64,000 nucleotides of DNA from the NCBI RefSeq assembly GCF_900129455.1, contig NZ_FQVU01000002.1:1-64000 (forward strand). The letters are read 5' to 3'. Positions 8,347-18,047 of the stretch are shown one piece after another. A program made the translations under genes and the position numbers. Within the stretch, counting starts at the first letter, position 1; every line of letters begins with the position of its first letter. The DNA comes from Jatrophihabitans endophyticus (lineage in GTDB: Bacteria; Actinomycetota; Actinomycetes; Mycobacteriales; Jatrophihabitantaceae). The notes beneath the pieces were generated by a model, which worked only from the letters and a program-made list of their open reading frames with translations, ran no database searches and was not told the origin of the DNA.

Positions 8347-8754
8347 ATGGCGGCCCCACGCACCACCCCGTCGGCCCCGCGGACCTGGACGGTGGGGCAG
8401 CTCGCCGCCGAGCTCGGCGTCACGACCCGCACGCTGCGCCACTACGAGGCCGAGGGGCTCGTCACGCCCCGCCGCGCCGGGCCGAACCGGGTCTACGACG
8501 AGCGCGACCGCACCCGACTGCGGCTCATCCTGCGGGGTCGCCGCTTTGGCATGACGCTCGCCGAGTGCCGCGAGATCGTCGACATGTACGACGGCGCCGC
8601 GTCCTCGGAACGACGGCAACTGAGCACCCTGCTCGGCCGCCTCGACGAGATCGCCGCCGACCTGCGCCGGCGGCAGGCCGACCTCGCCCGCACCGTGACC
8701 GAGGTCGACGAGGTCGCCGCCCGCTGCCGGGACCGCCTCGCCGAGCTCGACTGA
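8347..8754 (+). CDS. MerR-family transcriptional regulator (LiuR-like position)
   Basis: A 135-residue DNA-binding protein with a winged helix at about 14-80 (WTVGQLAAELGVTTRTLRHYEAEG in outline: key parts TVGQLA, TRTLRHYE, GLVTP) followed by a long charged coiled coil for dimerisation (SSERRQLSTLLGRLDEIAADL region). It has no cysteine pair or other obvious metal or effector site, as in MerR regulators that sense acyl-CoA intermediates. It is transcribed divergently from fadE-accD-accE-cyclase, with a dyad operator between, so it probably controls that unit and itself. The ATG lies about 30 bases from the putative -35 box. The effector is unknown. Confidence 0.85.
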   Translation: MAAPRTTPSAPRTWTVGQLAAELGVTTRTLRHYEAEGLVTPRRAGPNRVYDERDRTRLRLILRGRRFGMTLAECREIVDMYDGAASSERRQLSTLLGRLDEIAADLRRRQADLARTVTEVDEVAARCRDRLAELD

Positions 8755-8813
8755 CACCGCGCGCGCCGCGTAGGTCTTGTGCCGCAATCCAGCGTGTGTT
8801 AGTTTTCTGTTAG

Positions 8814-8842
8814 TTGACGTCGCTCGGGAGGGACGACGTCAA
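8814..8842. promoter_or_regulatory. Inverted repeat TTGACGTCG / CGACGTCAA
   Basis: Nine-base perfect arms separated by 11 bases (CTCGGGAGGGA). The arms sit about 65 bases after the merR stop. The left arm follows an unusually T-rich run (GTTAGTTTTCTGTTAG). It could be a merR terminator stem or a regulator-binding site; there is no trailing T tract. Confidence 0.4.
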
Positions 8843-9054
8843 ACCACCGCGGGGGAACGGCCAGACGGCACGCCCGCTCGCGCGACGCGTTCCGTCACGA
8901 CACAGGACGGGACGGCGCGACCGATGCCCCAGCCACGGCACAGCCGGCCGACCCGTTCCGTACGCCGAACTGCCGGCGGACGTCCGCGACCGCGGGGCAT
9001 GCGCCCGGACCGTACCCGGGCAACCCCGCCGACGTGACCCGCTGGACCGGGGGG

Positions 9055-9111
9055 CGACACGCCGTCGGACGCGGACCGGGCGACCGGTAATCTGCGCCCG
9101 ACGGCGTGTCG
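9055..9111. promoter_or_regulatory. 14-bp inverted repeat enclosing a -10 element upstream of accA
   Basis: CGACACGCCGTCGG (9055-9068) and its exact complement CCGACGGCGTGTCG (9098-9111) flank 29 bases that contain TAATCT (9088-9093), the best -10 match in the region. Binding of a dimer or formation of a cruciform would bear directly on this promoter. In RNA only the right arm would be present if transcription starts near 9100. Confidence 0.45.
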
Positions 9112-9116
9112 AGGGG

Positions 9117-9134
9117 CGGATCCGCACGGATCCG
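9117..9134. promoter_or_regulatory. 18-bp dyad CGGATCCG-CA-CGGATCCG in the accA leader
   Basis: Two 8-base arms separated by CA; each arm is itself a palindrome. It lies 43 bases before the accA start and downstream of the -10 candidate, a position suited to repression or to a leader hairpin. No factor is known to me. Confidence 0.35.
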
Positions 9135-9177
9135 TCAGAGGCACGCACCCGCCACTCGACCTCCTGGGGGCTCCACG

Positions 9178-10941
9178 GTGCAGAAGGTGCTGATCGCCAA
9201 CCGCGGCGAGATCGCGGTCCGGGTCATCCGGGCCTGCCGCGACGCCGGGTACACCTCCGTCGCGATCTACGCCGATCCCGATCGGGACGCCCTGCACGTG
9301 AAGGTCGCCGACGAGGCGTACGCGCTCGGCGGCACCACGCCCGGCGACTCCTACCTGGTCATCGACAAGGTCATCGAGGCCTGCCGCAAGTCCGGCGCCG
9401 ACGCCGTGCACCCCGGCTACGGCTTCCTCTCCGAGAACTCCGACTTCGCGCAGGCGGTCCTCGACGCCGGGTTGACCTGGATCGGCCCGTCGCCGCAGTC
9501 GATCAAGGACCTCGGCGACAAGGCGGTGGCCCGCCACATCGCCGAGCGCGCGGGCGCGCCGCTCGTCGCCGGCACCAAGGATCCCGTCGCCGGTGCCGAG
9601 GAGGTCGTCGCCTTCGCCGAGGAGCACGGCCTGCCGATCGCGATCAAGGCGGTCTACGGCGGCGGCGGGCGCGGCATGAAGATCGCCCGCGAGATGGCCG
9701 AGGTCGAGGAGCTGTACGAGTCCGCGGTGCGCGAGGCCGTCTCGGCCTTCGGCCGCGGCGAGTGCTTCGTGGAGCGCTACCTCGACCGTTCCCGCCACGT
9801 CGAGGCGCAGGTGCTGGCCGACCAGCACGGCAACGTCGTCGTCGTAGGGACCCGCGACTGCTCGCTGCAGCGCCGCAACCAGAAGCTGGTCGAGGAGGCG
9901 CCCGCGCCCTACCTCACCGACGACCAGCGCGCGCGAATCCACCAGAGCGCGAAGGACATCTGCACGGAGGCCGGCTACTACGGCGCCGGCACGGTCGAGT
10001 ACCTCGTCGGCAACGACGGCGTCATCAGCTTCCTCGAGGTCAACACGCGGCTGCAGGTCGAGCACCCGGTCACCGAGGAGACCAGCGGCATCGACCTCGT
10101 CCGCGAGCAGTTCCGCATCGCCGAGGGCGAGCGGCTGCGCTTCACCGAGGACCCGACGCCGCGCGGGCACAGCTTCGAGTTCCGCATCAACGGCGAGGAC
10201 CCCGGTCGCAACTTCCTCCCCGCCCCCGGCACGGTCACCGAGTACCGCGAGCCCGCCGGCCCCGGCGTGCGCGTCGACTCCGGCATCGAGGGCACGTCGG
10301 TCATCGGCGGCGCGTTCGACTCGTTGCTGGCCAAGCTGATCGTCACCGGCGAGACCCGCATCCAGGCCCTCGAACGTGCTCGCCGCGCGCTCGACGAGAT
10401 GGTCGTCGACGGCATGGCCACCGCGCTGCCGTTCCACCGCGCCGTCGTCCGCGATCCCGCGTTCGCCACCGACGACGACACCCCGTTCACCATCTTCACC
10501 CGCTGGATCGAGAGCGAGTTCGACAACACGATCGAGCCGTTCGGCGCCGCGGCCGAGGCCGAGGAGGACGCCGGGCCGCGCGAGACGGTCGTCATCGAGG
10601 TCGGCGGCAAGCGCCTCGAGGTCTCGCTGCCCGCCGGCTTCGGCGGTGGGGGTGGCGGCGGTGCCCGCAAGGCGGCTCCCAAGCGTTCGGCCGGCAAGAA
10701 GGCCGGCGCGGCCGCGTCGGGTGACTCGCTCACCGCTCCCATGCAGGGCACCATCGTCAAGATCGCCGTCGAGGACGGCGCGACCGTCGAGGCCGGCCAG
10801 GCGGTCGTCGTGCTCGAGGCGATGAAGATGGAGCAGCCCATCAACGCGCACAAGGCCGGCACCGTCACCGGCCTGCAGGCCGAGGTCGGCGGCGTCGTCA
10901 CCGCCGGTTCGGTCATCTGCGACATCAAGGATGCGGAGTAG
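9178..10941 (+). CDS. accA: Acyl-CoA carboxylase alpha subunit (biotin carboxylase + biotin carboxyl carrier)
   Basis: ATP-dependent carboxylation of its own biotin arm, supplying carboxybiotin to AccD; 587 residues, typical of actinomycete AccA3-like proteins. It starts with [20 protein letters not shown] (biotin carboxylase N-domain), and an ATP-grasp domain with [10 protein letters not shown] and [12 protein letters not shown] follows. A Gly/Lys-rich linker near residues 488-510 leads to the biotinyl domain with EAMKMEQP (biotinylated Lys near 550). GTG start at 9178 preceded by CTGGGGG. It is not physically joined to accD but lies beside it, so one alpha subunit may serve this and other beta subunits. 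Confidence 0.93.
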   Translation: MQKVLIANRGEIAVRVIRACRDAGYTSVAIYADPDRDALHVKVADEAYALGGTTPGDSYLVIDKVIEACRKSGADAVHPGYGFLSENSDFAQAVLDAGLTWIGPSPQSIKDLGDKAVARHIAERAGAPLVAGTKDPVAGAEEVVAFAEEHGLPIAIKAVYGGGGRGMKIAREMAEVEELYESAVREAVSAFGRGECFVERYLDRSRHVEAQVLADQHGNVVVVGTRDCSLQRRNQKLVEEAPAPYLTDDQRARIHQSAKDICTEAGYYGAGTVEYLVGNDGVISFLEVNTRLQVEHPVTEETSGIDLVREQFRIAEGERLRFTEDPTPRGHSFEFRINGEDPGRNFLPAPGTVTEYREPAGPGVRVDSGIEGTSVIGGAFDSLLAKLIVTGETRIQALERARRALDEMVVDGMATALPFHRAVVRDPAFATDDDTPFTIFTRWIESEFDNTIEPFGAAAEAEEDAGPRETVVIEVGGKRLEVSLPAGFGGGGGGGARKAAPKRSAGKKAGAAASGDSLTAPMQGTIVKIAVEDGATVEAGQAVVVLEAMKMEQPINAHKAGTVTGLQAEVGGVVTAGSVICDIKDAE

Positions 10942-10956
10942 GCCGTCCGCCTGCCC

Positions 10957-10986
10957 TTGCCCTGCGGACGAACCGAGCAATAGCGT
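10957..10986 (+). promoter_or_regulatory. Promoter of the glycerol operon
   Basis: TTGCCC (10957-10962), 18-base spacer and TAGCGT (10981-10986) lie upstream of glpF. They leave a leader of about 45 bases that contains the GAAAGGGG ribosome-binding site. Confidence 0.4.
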
Positions 10987-11037
10987 CAGAGGACGACGCC
11001 CGCCGGGACGTCGACGACGCCGTCGAAAGGGGCAAGA

Positions 11038-11853
11038 GTGCCCGAGCCCGAGGTCAACACCGAACTACCGTCGGACGAGGATTTCGTCGCGTCCCCCGCG
11101 GGCGAGCTGGCCGGTGAGTTCTTCGGCACGCTGATCCTCATCCTCTTCGGCAATGGCGTCGTCGCACAGGTGCTCTCGGCCAAGGACGGCTCGCTCGGCG
11201 ACCACGACAGCATCGCGTGGGCGTGGGGTCTCGGCGTCACGTTGGGCATCTTCGTGGCCGGCCGGCTCAGCGGCGCGCACCTGAACCCGGCGGTGACGCT
11301 CTCGCTCGCGCTGTTCCAGGACTTCCCCTGGCGCAAGGTCGCGCCCTACGTCGTCGCCCAGTTCCTCGGCGCCTTCGTCGCCGCGCTGCTGGTGCGCTGG
11401 AACTACAGCGAGACCCTCGCCCTGGTCGACCCCGGCAACACCATCAAGACCCAGGGTGTCTTCTCGACCCTGCCCGGCAACGGCTCGTTCCCGGTGAGCG
11501 AGTGGGGCGCGCTACGCGACCAGCTGATCGGCACCGCGATCCTCGTGTTCATCGTCTTCGCGCTGACCGACGTGAAGAACTCGCCGCCGCTCGCGAACCT
11601 GACGCCGCTGCTGGTGGGCCTGCTGGTGGTCGCCATCGGCATGGCCTGGGGCACCGACGCCGGCTACGCGATCAACCCCGCCCGCGACTTCGGGCCGCGA
11701 CTCGCGTCCTTCTTCACCGGGTACGGGACGGCCATGCGCGACCAGTACGGCAACTTCTACTTCTGGGTGCCGATAGTCGGGCCACTGCTGGGCGGCGCGA
11801 TCGGCGGTGCCGCCTACACCCACGGCATCAAGCGCTTCCTGCCGCGCGGCTGA
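11038..11853 (+). CDS. glpF: Glycerol uptake facilitator (aquaglyceroporin)
   Basis: MIP-family channel for passive glycerol entry; 271 residues with six membrane spans and the two half-helix NPA loops: HLNPAV near residue 83 and [10 protein letters not shown] near 212. The Asp after the second NPA-R (NPARD) is the residue typical of glycerol-conducting rather than water-only channels. GTG start at 11038 behind GAAAGGGGCAAGA. The hydrophilic N-terminal extension of about 20 acidic residues is somewhat longer than in E. coli GlpF. First gene of glpF-glpK-glpD, 49 bases before glpK. Confidence 0.93.
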   Translation: MPEPEVNTELPSDEDFVASPAGELAGEFFGTLILILFGNGVVAQVLSAKDGSLGDHDSIAWAWGLGVTLGIFVAGRLSGAHLNPAVTLSLALFQDFPWRKVAPYVVAQFLGAFVAALLVRWNYSETLALVDPGNTIKTQGVFSTLPGNGSFPVSEWGALRDQLIGTAILVFIVFALTDVKNSPPLANLTPLLVGLLVVAIGMAWGTDAGYAINPARDFGPRLASFFTGYGTAMRDQYGNFYFWVPIVGPLLGGAIGGAAYTHGIKRFLPRG

Positions 11854-11902
11854 CGCCCGGCCATCCATCCGCGGCAACGACCCACCCACCGAAGGAGCAC
11901 TC

Positions 11903-13414
<1,512 letters not shown>

Positions 13415-13434
13415 TCCGCGGGCAAGATGGAGGG

Positions 13435-15138
13435 GTGAGTACTTCTGCACCGACCCTGGGCCCCGCCGACCGTGACGAGGCGCTGCGGCGTCTCGCCGCC
13501 GAGGAACTCGACGTCCTGATCATCGGCGGCGGCGTCGTCGGTGCCGGGGCGGCGCTCGACGCCGTCACCCGCGGGTTGACCGTCGGGTTGATCGAGGCGC
13601 GTGACTACGCGTCGGGCACGTCCAGCCGCTCCACCAAGCTCTTCCACGGCGGCCTGCGCTACCTCGAGCAGTTCGACTTCCACCTGGTCTTCGAGGCGCT
13701 CAAGGAGCGCGGTCTCGTCCTCAACAAGCTGTGCCCGCACCTCGCCAAGCCGGTGCCGCTGATCTATCCGCTGGAGAAGTGGCTCGACCGGCCCTACGTC
13801 GGCATGGGCATCGGCGTCTACGACGTCATGGGCGGCGGCCGCGGAGTGCCGCACCACCTCAAGCACATGGGCAAGCGCAAGACGATGCAGTCCTTCCCGT
13901 CCGGCAAGGGCACCGCGATCCGCGGCGCGATCCGCTTCTACGAGGGCCAGGTCGACGACGCCCGGCACACGATGATGCTGGCGCGCACCGCGGCCCAGTT
14001 CGGCGCGCTCTGCGCGAACAGCACGCGGGCGACCGGGTTCCTGCGCGAGGGCGACCACGTGGTCGGCGTGCGCGCCAAGGACCTCGAGGGCGGCTCGGAG
14101 TTCGACATCCGCGCCACGCACGTCATCAACGCCGCCGGGGTCTGGACCGACGAGATCCAGCAGATGGTGGGCGGCCGGGGCGAGTTCCGCGTCCGCGCGT
14201 CCAAGGGCGTGCACGTGGTCGTCGACCGCAACCGGATCAACTCCGCCACCGGCATCATCGCGCGCACCGCGAAGAGCGTGCTGTTCATCGTCCCGTGGGG
14301 CAGCCACTGGATCATCGGCACGACCGACACCGACTGGGACCTCGATCTCGCGCACCCGGCCGCCAGCCAGGCCGACATCGACTACCTGCTCGACCAGGCA
14401 AACCGGCTGCTGGCCGACCCGCTCACCCGCGACGACGTCGTCGGCGTCTACGCGGGGCTGCGGCCGCTGCTCGCGGGCGAGTCCGACTCCACCAGCAAGC
14501 TGTCGCGCGACCACGCGGTCGCCTCGCCCGTGCGAGGGCTGACCGTCATCGCCGGCGGCAAGTACACGACGTACCGGGTCATGGCCAAGGACGCCGTCGA
14601 CTTCGCCGTGCACGACATGGAACGCAAGATCCCCGACTGCATCACCGAGGACGTCCCCCTCGCCGGGGCCGACGGCTACCACGCGCTGTGGAACTCACGG
14701 CGCGTCATCGCGACCCGGACCGGGCTGCGGCTGTCCGTCGTCGAGCACCTGCTCGGTCGTTACGGCTCGCTGATCAACGAGCTGCTCGCGCTGGTCGACG
14801 AACGGCCCGAGCTCGGCGAGCCGCTGGCCGGTGCGCCGGAGTACCTGCGGGTCGAGGCCGTCTACGCCGCCACCCACGAGGGCGCCCGGCACCTCGAGGA
14901 CGTGCTGACCCGCCGCACCCGCATCTCGATCGAGGTGCCCGACCGGGGCGTCGCCGCGGCCCGCGAGATCGCGACCCTGGTGGCGCCGGTGCTCGGCTGG
15001 GACGACGACACCGTCGCCCGCGAGCTGGAGCACTACGAGCAGCGCGTCGCCGCCGAGCTCGAGTCGCAGCACCAGGGCGACGACCTCACCGCGGACGCCG
15101 CCCGGCTCGGCGCCCCGGACGTCCGCCTCGGCGTCTGA
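13435..15138 (+). CDS. glpD: FAD-dependent glycerol-3-phosphate dehydrogenase
   Basis: Membrane-associated oxidation of glycerol-3-phosphate to dihydroxyacetone phosphate, feeding electrons to quinone; 567 residues. FAD-binding motif DVLIIGGGVVGAGAALDA near residues 22-39, then the GlpD signatures GTSSRSTKLFHGGLRYLEQ (key parts SSRSTK, HGGLRYLE) and GLRPLLAG, and a C-terminal helical cap. The GTG at 13435 is almost abutted by GGAGG, an unusually short spacing, but there is no better start before the flavin motif. Last gene of the glycerol operon; a 30-bp hairpin follows four bases after the stop. Confidence 0.94.
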   Translation: MSTSAPTLGPADRDEALRRLAAEELDVLIIGGGVVGAGAALDAVTRGLTVGLIEARDYASGTSSRSTKLFHGGLRYLEQFDFHLVFEALKERGLVLNKLCPHLAKPVPLIYPLEKWLDRPYVGMGIGVYDVMGGGRGVPHHLKHMGKRKTMQSFPSGKGTAIRGAIRFYEGQVDDARHTMMLARTAAQFGALCANSTRATGFLREGDHVVGVRAKDLEGGSEFDIRATHVINAAGVWTDEIQQMVGGRGEFRVRASKGVHVVVDRNRINSATGIIARTAKSVLFIVPWGSHWIIGTTDTDWDLDLAHPAASQADIDYLLDQANRLLADPLTRDDVVGVYAGLRPLLAGESDSTSKLSRDHAVASPVRGLTVIAGGKYTTYRVMAKDAVDFAVHDMERKIPDCITEDVPLAGADGYHALWNSRRVIATRTGLRLSVVEHLLGRYGSLINELLALVDERPELGEPLAGAPEYLRVEAVYAATHEGARHLEDVLTRRTRISIEVPDRGVAAAREIATLVAPVLGWDDDTVARELEHYEQRVAAELESQHQGDDLTADAARLGAPDVRLGV

Positions 15139-15141
15139 TCC

Positions 15142-15205
15142 CGCCTTCCTCGGCGAGTTGGTTGATCAACACGCCTGTTGATCAACCAACTCGCCGAGGA
15201 AGGCG
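15142..15205. terminator. 30-bp perfect hairpin between converging glpD and a hypothetical gene
   Basis: Arms 15142-15171 and 15176-15205 are exact complements with a 4-base loop (CGCC). The element fills the gap between the two opposing stop codons (15138 and 15206), so it can terminate transcripts from both sides. There is no T tract. Each arm also contains the palindrome GTTGATCAAC. Its length and perfection exceed normal terminators, so a mobile or dispersed repeat origin is possible. Confidence 0.7.
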
Positions 15206-15571
15206 TTAAGCGGGGCCGCGGCGGGCCAGGATGCGTGTGATCATCTCGGCGCGGCGGCGGGCCAGGGTGCCCATCTCGTCGGTACGCCGGCGGATCTCGC
15301 TCGCGTCGGTGCCGGGGGTGAAGACCATGGCCCAACCCGTCCCCGCCTCCAGCTCGGGCACCCGCTCGACGATGTCGGTCTGCGCCACGTGGTGCGTGCC
15401 CGCGAACTCGTGACCGTCGTCGACGACGGCGACCAGCACGTGCCCGTCGGGGACGTCGGGGAGCGCGGCCACGATGTGCTCGGCGTGCTCGGCGAACACC
15501 CCGGCTGCCCGGGCCTTGCCGTGGGCGGCCTCGCGCGCCTCGGGTGAGTAGTCGCCGTGGTTCGTCGTCAT
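15206..15571 (-). CDS. Conserved-looking hypothetical protein
   Basis: 121 residues, acidic N-terminal half and a basic C-terminal helix (RRRTDEMGTLARRRAEMITRILARR, in outline). I do not recognise a family. No signal peptide, membrane segment or metal site is apparent. The middle, HVLVAVVDDGHEFAGTHHVAQ, has alternating hydrophobic beta-strand character. The ATG at 15571 has GAGGCTGAC upstream. It follows lpdA by 24 bases on the same strand, so the two are probably one transcript. Codon use matches its neighbours, which argues for a real gene. Confidence 0.7.
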   Translation of the reverse strand: MTTNHGDYSPEAREAAHGKARAAGVFAEHAEHIVAALPDVPDGHVLVAVVDDGHEFAGTHHVAQTDIVERVPELEAGTGWAMVFTPGTDASEIRRRTDEMGTLARRRAEMITRILARRGPA

Positions 15572-15595
15572 GTCAGCCTCGTCAGGTCCGCGTGG

Positions 15596-17005
15596 TCAGT
15601 CCAGGTCGTCGTGCAGCATCAGTTGGCGGGCGGCCTCGGCCACCGACCCCGACAGCGACGGGTAGACGCCGATCGTCGCCGCGAGATGGTTCACCGTCAA
15701 CGAGCGCTGCACCGCGAGCGTCACCGGGAAGATGAGCTCCGAGGCGTTCGGGGCCACGATGACCGCGCCGATCACGTGGCCGGTGGCGGCCCGGCAGTAG
15801 AGCTTGACGAAGCCGTCCAGGTGGCCTTGCATCTTGGCCCGCGCGTTGGTGGCCAGCGGCAGCTTGACGATGCGCGCCGGCAGCTCGCCCGAGGCCACCA
15901 CCGAGTAGGGAATGCCCACCGAGGCGATCTCGGGATTGGTGAAGATGTTCGCCGCCACCGTCTTGAGCCGCAGCGGGGCGACGGCCTCACCGAGGGCGTG
16001 CCACATCGCGATGCGTCCCTGCATGCCGGCCACCGAGGCCAGCAGCAGCACGCCGGTGCAGTCACCCGCCGCGTAGATCGACGGGACGCTGGTCCGCGAG
16101 ACGCGGTCCACGGCGATGTAGCCGTGTTCGTCGAGCGCGACGCCGGCGTGCTCGAGCCCGAGGCCCTCGACGTTGGGCACCGACCCGACGCACATCAGCG
16201 CGTGCGACCCGGTGACGACCCGCCCGTCGGTCAGCTCGACCTCGACGCCCCCACCGGACCGGCGCACGGCCGCGGCCCGGGCCTGCTTCACGAGCGTGCC
16301 GCCGCGGCGGGTGAACACCTGCTCGATGACGTCGGCGGCGTCGGGGTCCTCGCCGGGCAGCACGCGGTCGCGGCTCGACACCAGCGTCACCGGGACACCG
16401 GCCTCGCTGTAGCCGCTGGCGAACTCGGCGCCGGTGACCCCCGACCCCACCACGATCAGGTGCTCCGGCACCTCGGTGAGGTCGTAGACGTCGCGCCACG
16501 ACAGGATCCGCTCCCCGTCGGGGACGGCGGTCGACAGCACGCGGGGCGTCCCGCCGGTGGCCAGCAGGACGACGTCGGCCTCGATCGTGTCGGCGACGCC
16601 ACCGGCGGCGTCCACGACCTCGATGCGGTGCGTGCGTCCCGGCTGTGACGCGCTGAAGCGGCCGCTGCCGGTCAGCACCGTCACCCCCTCGCGCACCAAC
16701 CGCTCGGCGATGTCCTCGGACTGCTGCTGCGCGAGCTCCTTGATCCGCTGGTTCACCGCCGCGAAGTCGACGACGACCTCGCCGCCGCCGGTGCCGACCC
16801 CGACCCGCGAGGCGTCGCGCATCGCGGTCACCCGGTCGCTCGTCGAGATCAGCGTCTTGCTGGGCACGCAGTCGGTGAGCACGGCGGACCCGCCGATGCC
16901 GTCACGGTCGACGACGGTCACCCGGGCCCCCAGCTGGGCCGCGACGAGGGCCGACTCGTACCCGGCGGGGCCGCCGCCGAGGATGACGATTCGCAGCACG
17001 GTCAC
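15596..17005 (-). CDS. lpdA: NAD(P)H-quinone reductase LpdA (flavoprotein disulfide reductase family)
   Basis: 469 residues, close in sequence pattern to the mycobacterial LpdA quinone reductase. FAD motif RIVILGGGPAGYESALVAAQ, NAD motif IVVGSGVTGAEFASGY, C-terminal interface with YPSLSGSVAEAARQL. In true lipoamide dehydrogenases the redox pair is C-x4-C before VPSK. Here the first Cys is Ala and only the second (DCVPSK) remains, as in LpdA, so it should not act on lipoamide. GTG start at 17005, with a GACAAT box six bases upstream. It is transcribed divergently from the gamma-glutamylcyclotransferase gene. Confidence 0.9.
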   Translation of the reverse strand: MTVLRIVILGGGPAGYESALVAAQLGARVTVVDRDGIGGSAVLTDCVPSKTLISTSDRVTAMRDASRVGVGTGGGEVVVDFAAVNQRIKELAQQQSEDIAERLVREGVTVLTGSGRFSASQPGRTHRIEVVDAAGGVADTIEADVVLLATGGTPRVLSTAVPDGERILSWRDVYDLTEVPEHLIVVGSGVTGAEFASGYSEAGVPVTLVSSRDRVLPGEDPDAADVIEQVFTRRGGTLVKQARAAAVRRSGGGVEVELTDGRVVTGSHALMCVGSVPNVEGLGLEHAGVALDEHGYIAVDRVSRTSVPSIYAAGDCTGVLLLASVAGMQGRIAMWHALGEAVAPLRLKTVAANIFTNPEIASVGIPYSVVASGELPARIVKLPLATNARAKMQGHLDGFVKLYCRAATGHVIGAVIVAPNASELIFPVTLAVQRSLTVNHLAATIGVYPSLSGSVAEAARQLMLHDDLD

Positions 17006-17088
17006 CCCGCCATTGTCCCGCGCGGCCCCGAGCGTCGGTACGCTGCCCAGTCGATGAGCATTTCGAGGTGGGTCAGCCGGAGGCCGGC

Positions 17089-17550
17089 GTGAGCGCGCGC
17101 GGCCTCTACGCCGCATACGGCTCCAACATGGATCCCGAGCAGATGCTGGAGCGCTGCCCGCACTCCCCCGCGGCGGGGACGGGCTGGCTGGGCGGCTGGC
17201 GGCTCACCTTCGGCGGCGAGGACCTCGGGTGGGACGGCTCGCTGCCCATGGTCTGCCCGGACCCCGACGGCCAGGTCTTCGTCGCCCTCTACGACGTCTC
17301 CCCGCAGGACTGGAAGAAGCTCGACTACTGGGAGGCCGCCGACACCGGCCTCTACGACAAGATCCGGCTGCGCGTCTCCACGCTGGACGAGGACGTGCTC
17401 GCCACCTGCTACGTGCTCGACGGGTTCGAGGGCGGCCTGCCGTCGGCGCGGATGATCGGCCTGATCGCCGACGCCGCCGAGGCCGCAGGCGCCCCCGACG
17501 AGTACGTCGCGGAGCTGCGCAACCGCGAGTGCCGGTCGCTCGGCGAATGA
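17089..17550 (+). CDS. Gamma-glutamylcyclotransferase-family protein
   Basis: 153 residues of the GGCT/AIG2 fold. The substrate-binding YGSN motif is in LYAAYGSNMDPEQM, and the expected catalytic Glu is in KLDYWEAADTGLYDK. Such enzymes convert gamma-glutamyl amino acids or peptides to 5-oxoproline. I place the start at the GTG 17089 because GGAGG lies five bases upstream; an upstream GTG (17068) lacks a site. The stop overlaps the next gene (ATGA). The presence of a glutamate-cysteine ligase gene 2 kb away is suggestive of thiol or gamma-glutamyl metabolism, but no substrate is shown. Confidence 0.82.
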   Translation: MSARGLYAAYGSNMDPEQMLERCPHSPAAGTGWLGGWRLTFGGEDLGWDGSLPMVCPDPDGQVFVALYDVSPQDWKKLDYWEAADTGLYDKIRLRVSTLDEDVLATCYVLDGFEGGLPSARMIGLIADAAEAAGAPDEYVAELRNRECRSLGE

Positions 17551-18047
17551 CCCACGACGGCGGACCCCGGCTCGTGGCCCCGACCGCGACGCTCCACGAC
17601 GCGTGGCGGGCGGCGCACGAGGAGTGGGGCCCCGGGCTGCACGAGGACGGCTTCGGCCTGGGCGCCGACGACGACGTGAGCGACCGCGCCGGCTTCGCGA
17701 CGTGGCTGGCGGCGCTGGAACGCGACCCGGGGCAACTGTGGTGGATCCTCGACGGGGCCGCGGTCGCCGGCGGGATAGCGCTGCGCGCCGACGATCATCC
17801 GATGGCGGGCCGGCACGGCCACGTCGGCTACGGCATCCGGCCGTCGTTCCGCGGCCGCGGCCTCGCGACCTGGGCCCTGGGGCAGGTGCTCGCCGAGGCA
17901 CGGTCGCAGCGGCGGGAGTCCGTCCGCGTCGTCTGCGCCCGCGACAACGTCGCGTCGGCCCGCGTGGCCGAGCACCACGGCGGCCGCCTCGAGGCCCCGG
18001 ACGACGGACGCGTACGGCGTTACGTCATCGACCTCGCGGGGCGCTGA
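17547..18047 (+). CDS. GNAT-family acetyltransferase
   Basis: 166 residues with the acetyl-CoA-binding motif A of the GNAT fold: the strand HVGYGIRPSFRGRGLATWAL contains R-G-R-G-L-A, equivalent to the Q/R-x-x-G-x-G/A pyrophosphate loop. The C-terminal strand DNVASARVAEHHGG is the usual N-x-x-S motif B. Small-molecule or protein N-acetylation is expected, acceptor unknown. Start ATG overlaps the previous stop (ATGA), so expression is coupled to the cyclotransferase. The 3' end overlaps the convergent M20 amidohydrolase gene by 28 bases. Confidence 0.82.
   Translation: MTHDGGPRLVAPTATLHDAWRAAHEEWGPGLHEDGFGLGADDDVSDRAGFATWLAALERDPGQLWWILDGAAVAGGIALRADDHPMAGRHGHVGYGIRPSFRGRGLATWALGQVLAEARSQRRESVRVVCARDNVASARVAEHHGGRLEAPDDGRVRRYVIDLAGR

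Larger units (their letters stand above)
8755..9177. other. Gene-free 423-bp leader region of accA
   Basis: I find no convincing coding frame here. The frames that are open have Arg/Pro/Thr-rich shadow composition. Instead the region holds three inverted repeats (8814-8842, 9055-9111, 9117-9134), an AT-richer patch at 8797-8818 and a TAATCT -10 candidate at 9088-9093. It looks like a complex regulatory leader. Confidence 0.5.

Noticed and set aside
8777-9037. Possible 86-residue protein in the accA leader
   Set aside because: Arg/Pro/Thr-rich low-complexity frame crossing the inverted repeat, without a ribosome-binding site; the regulatory reading is better.
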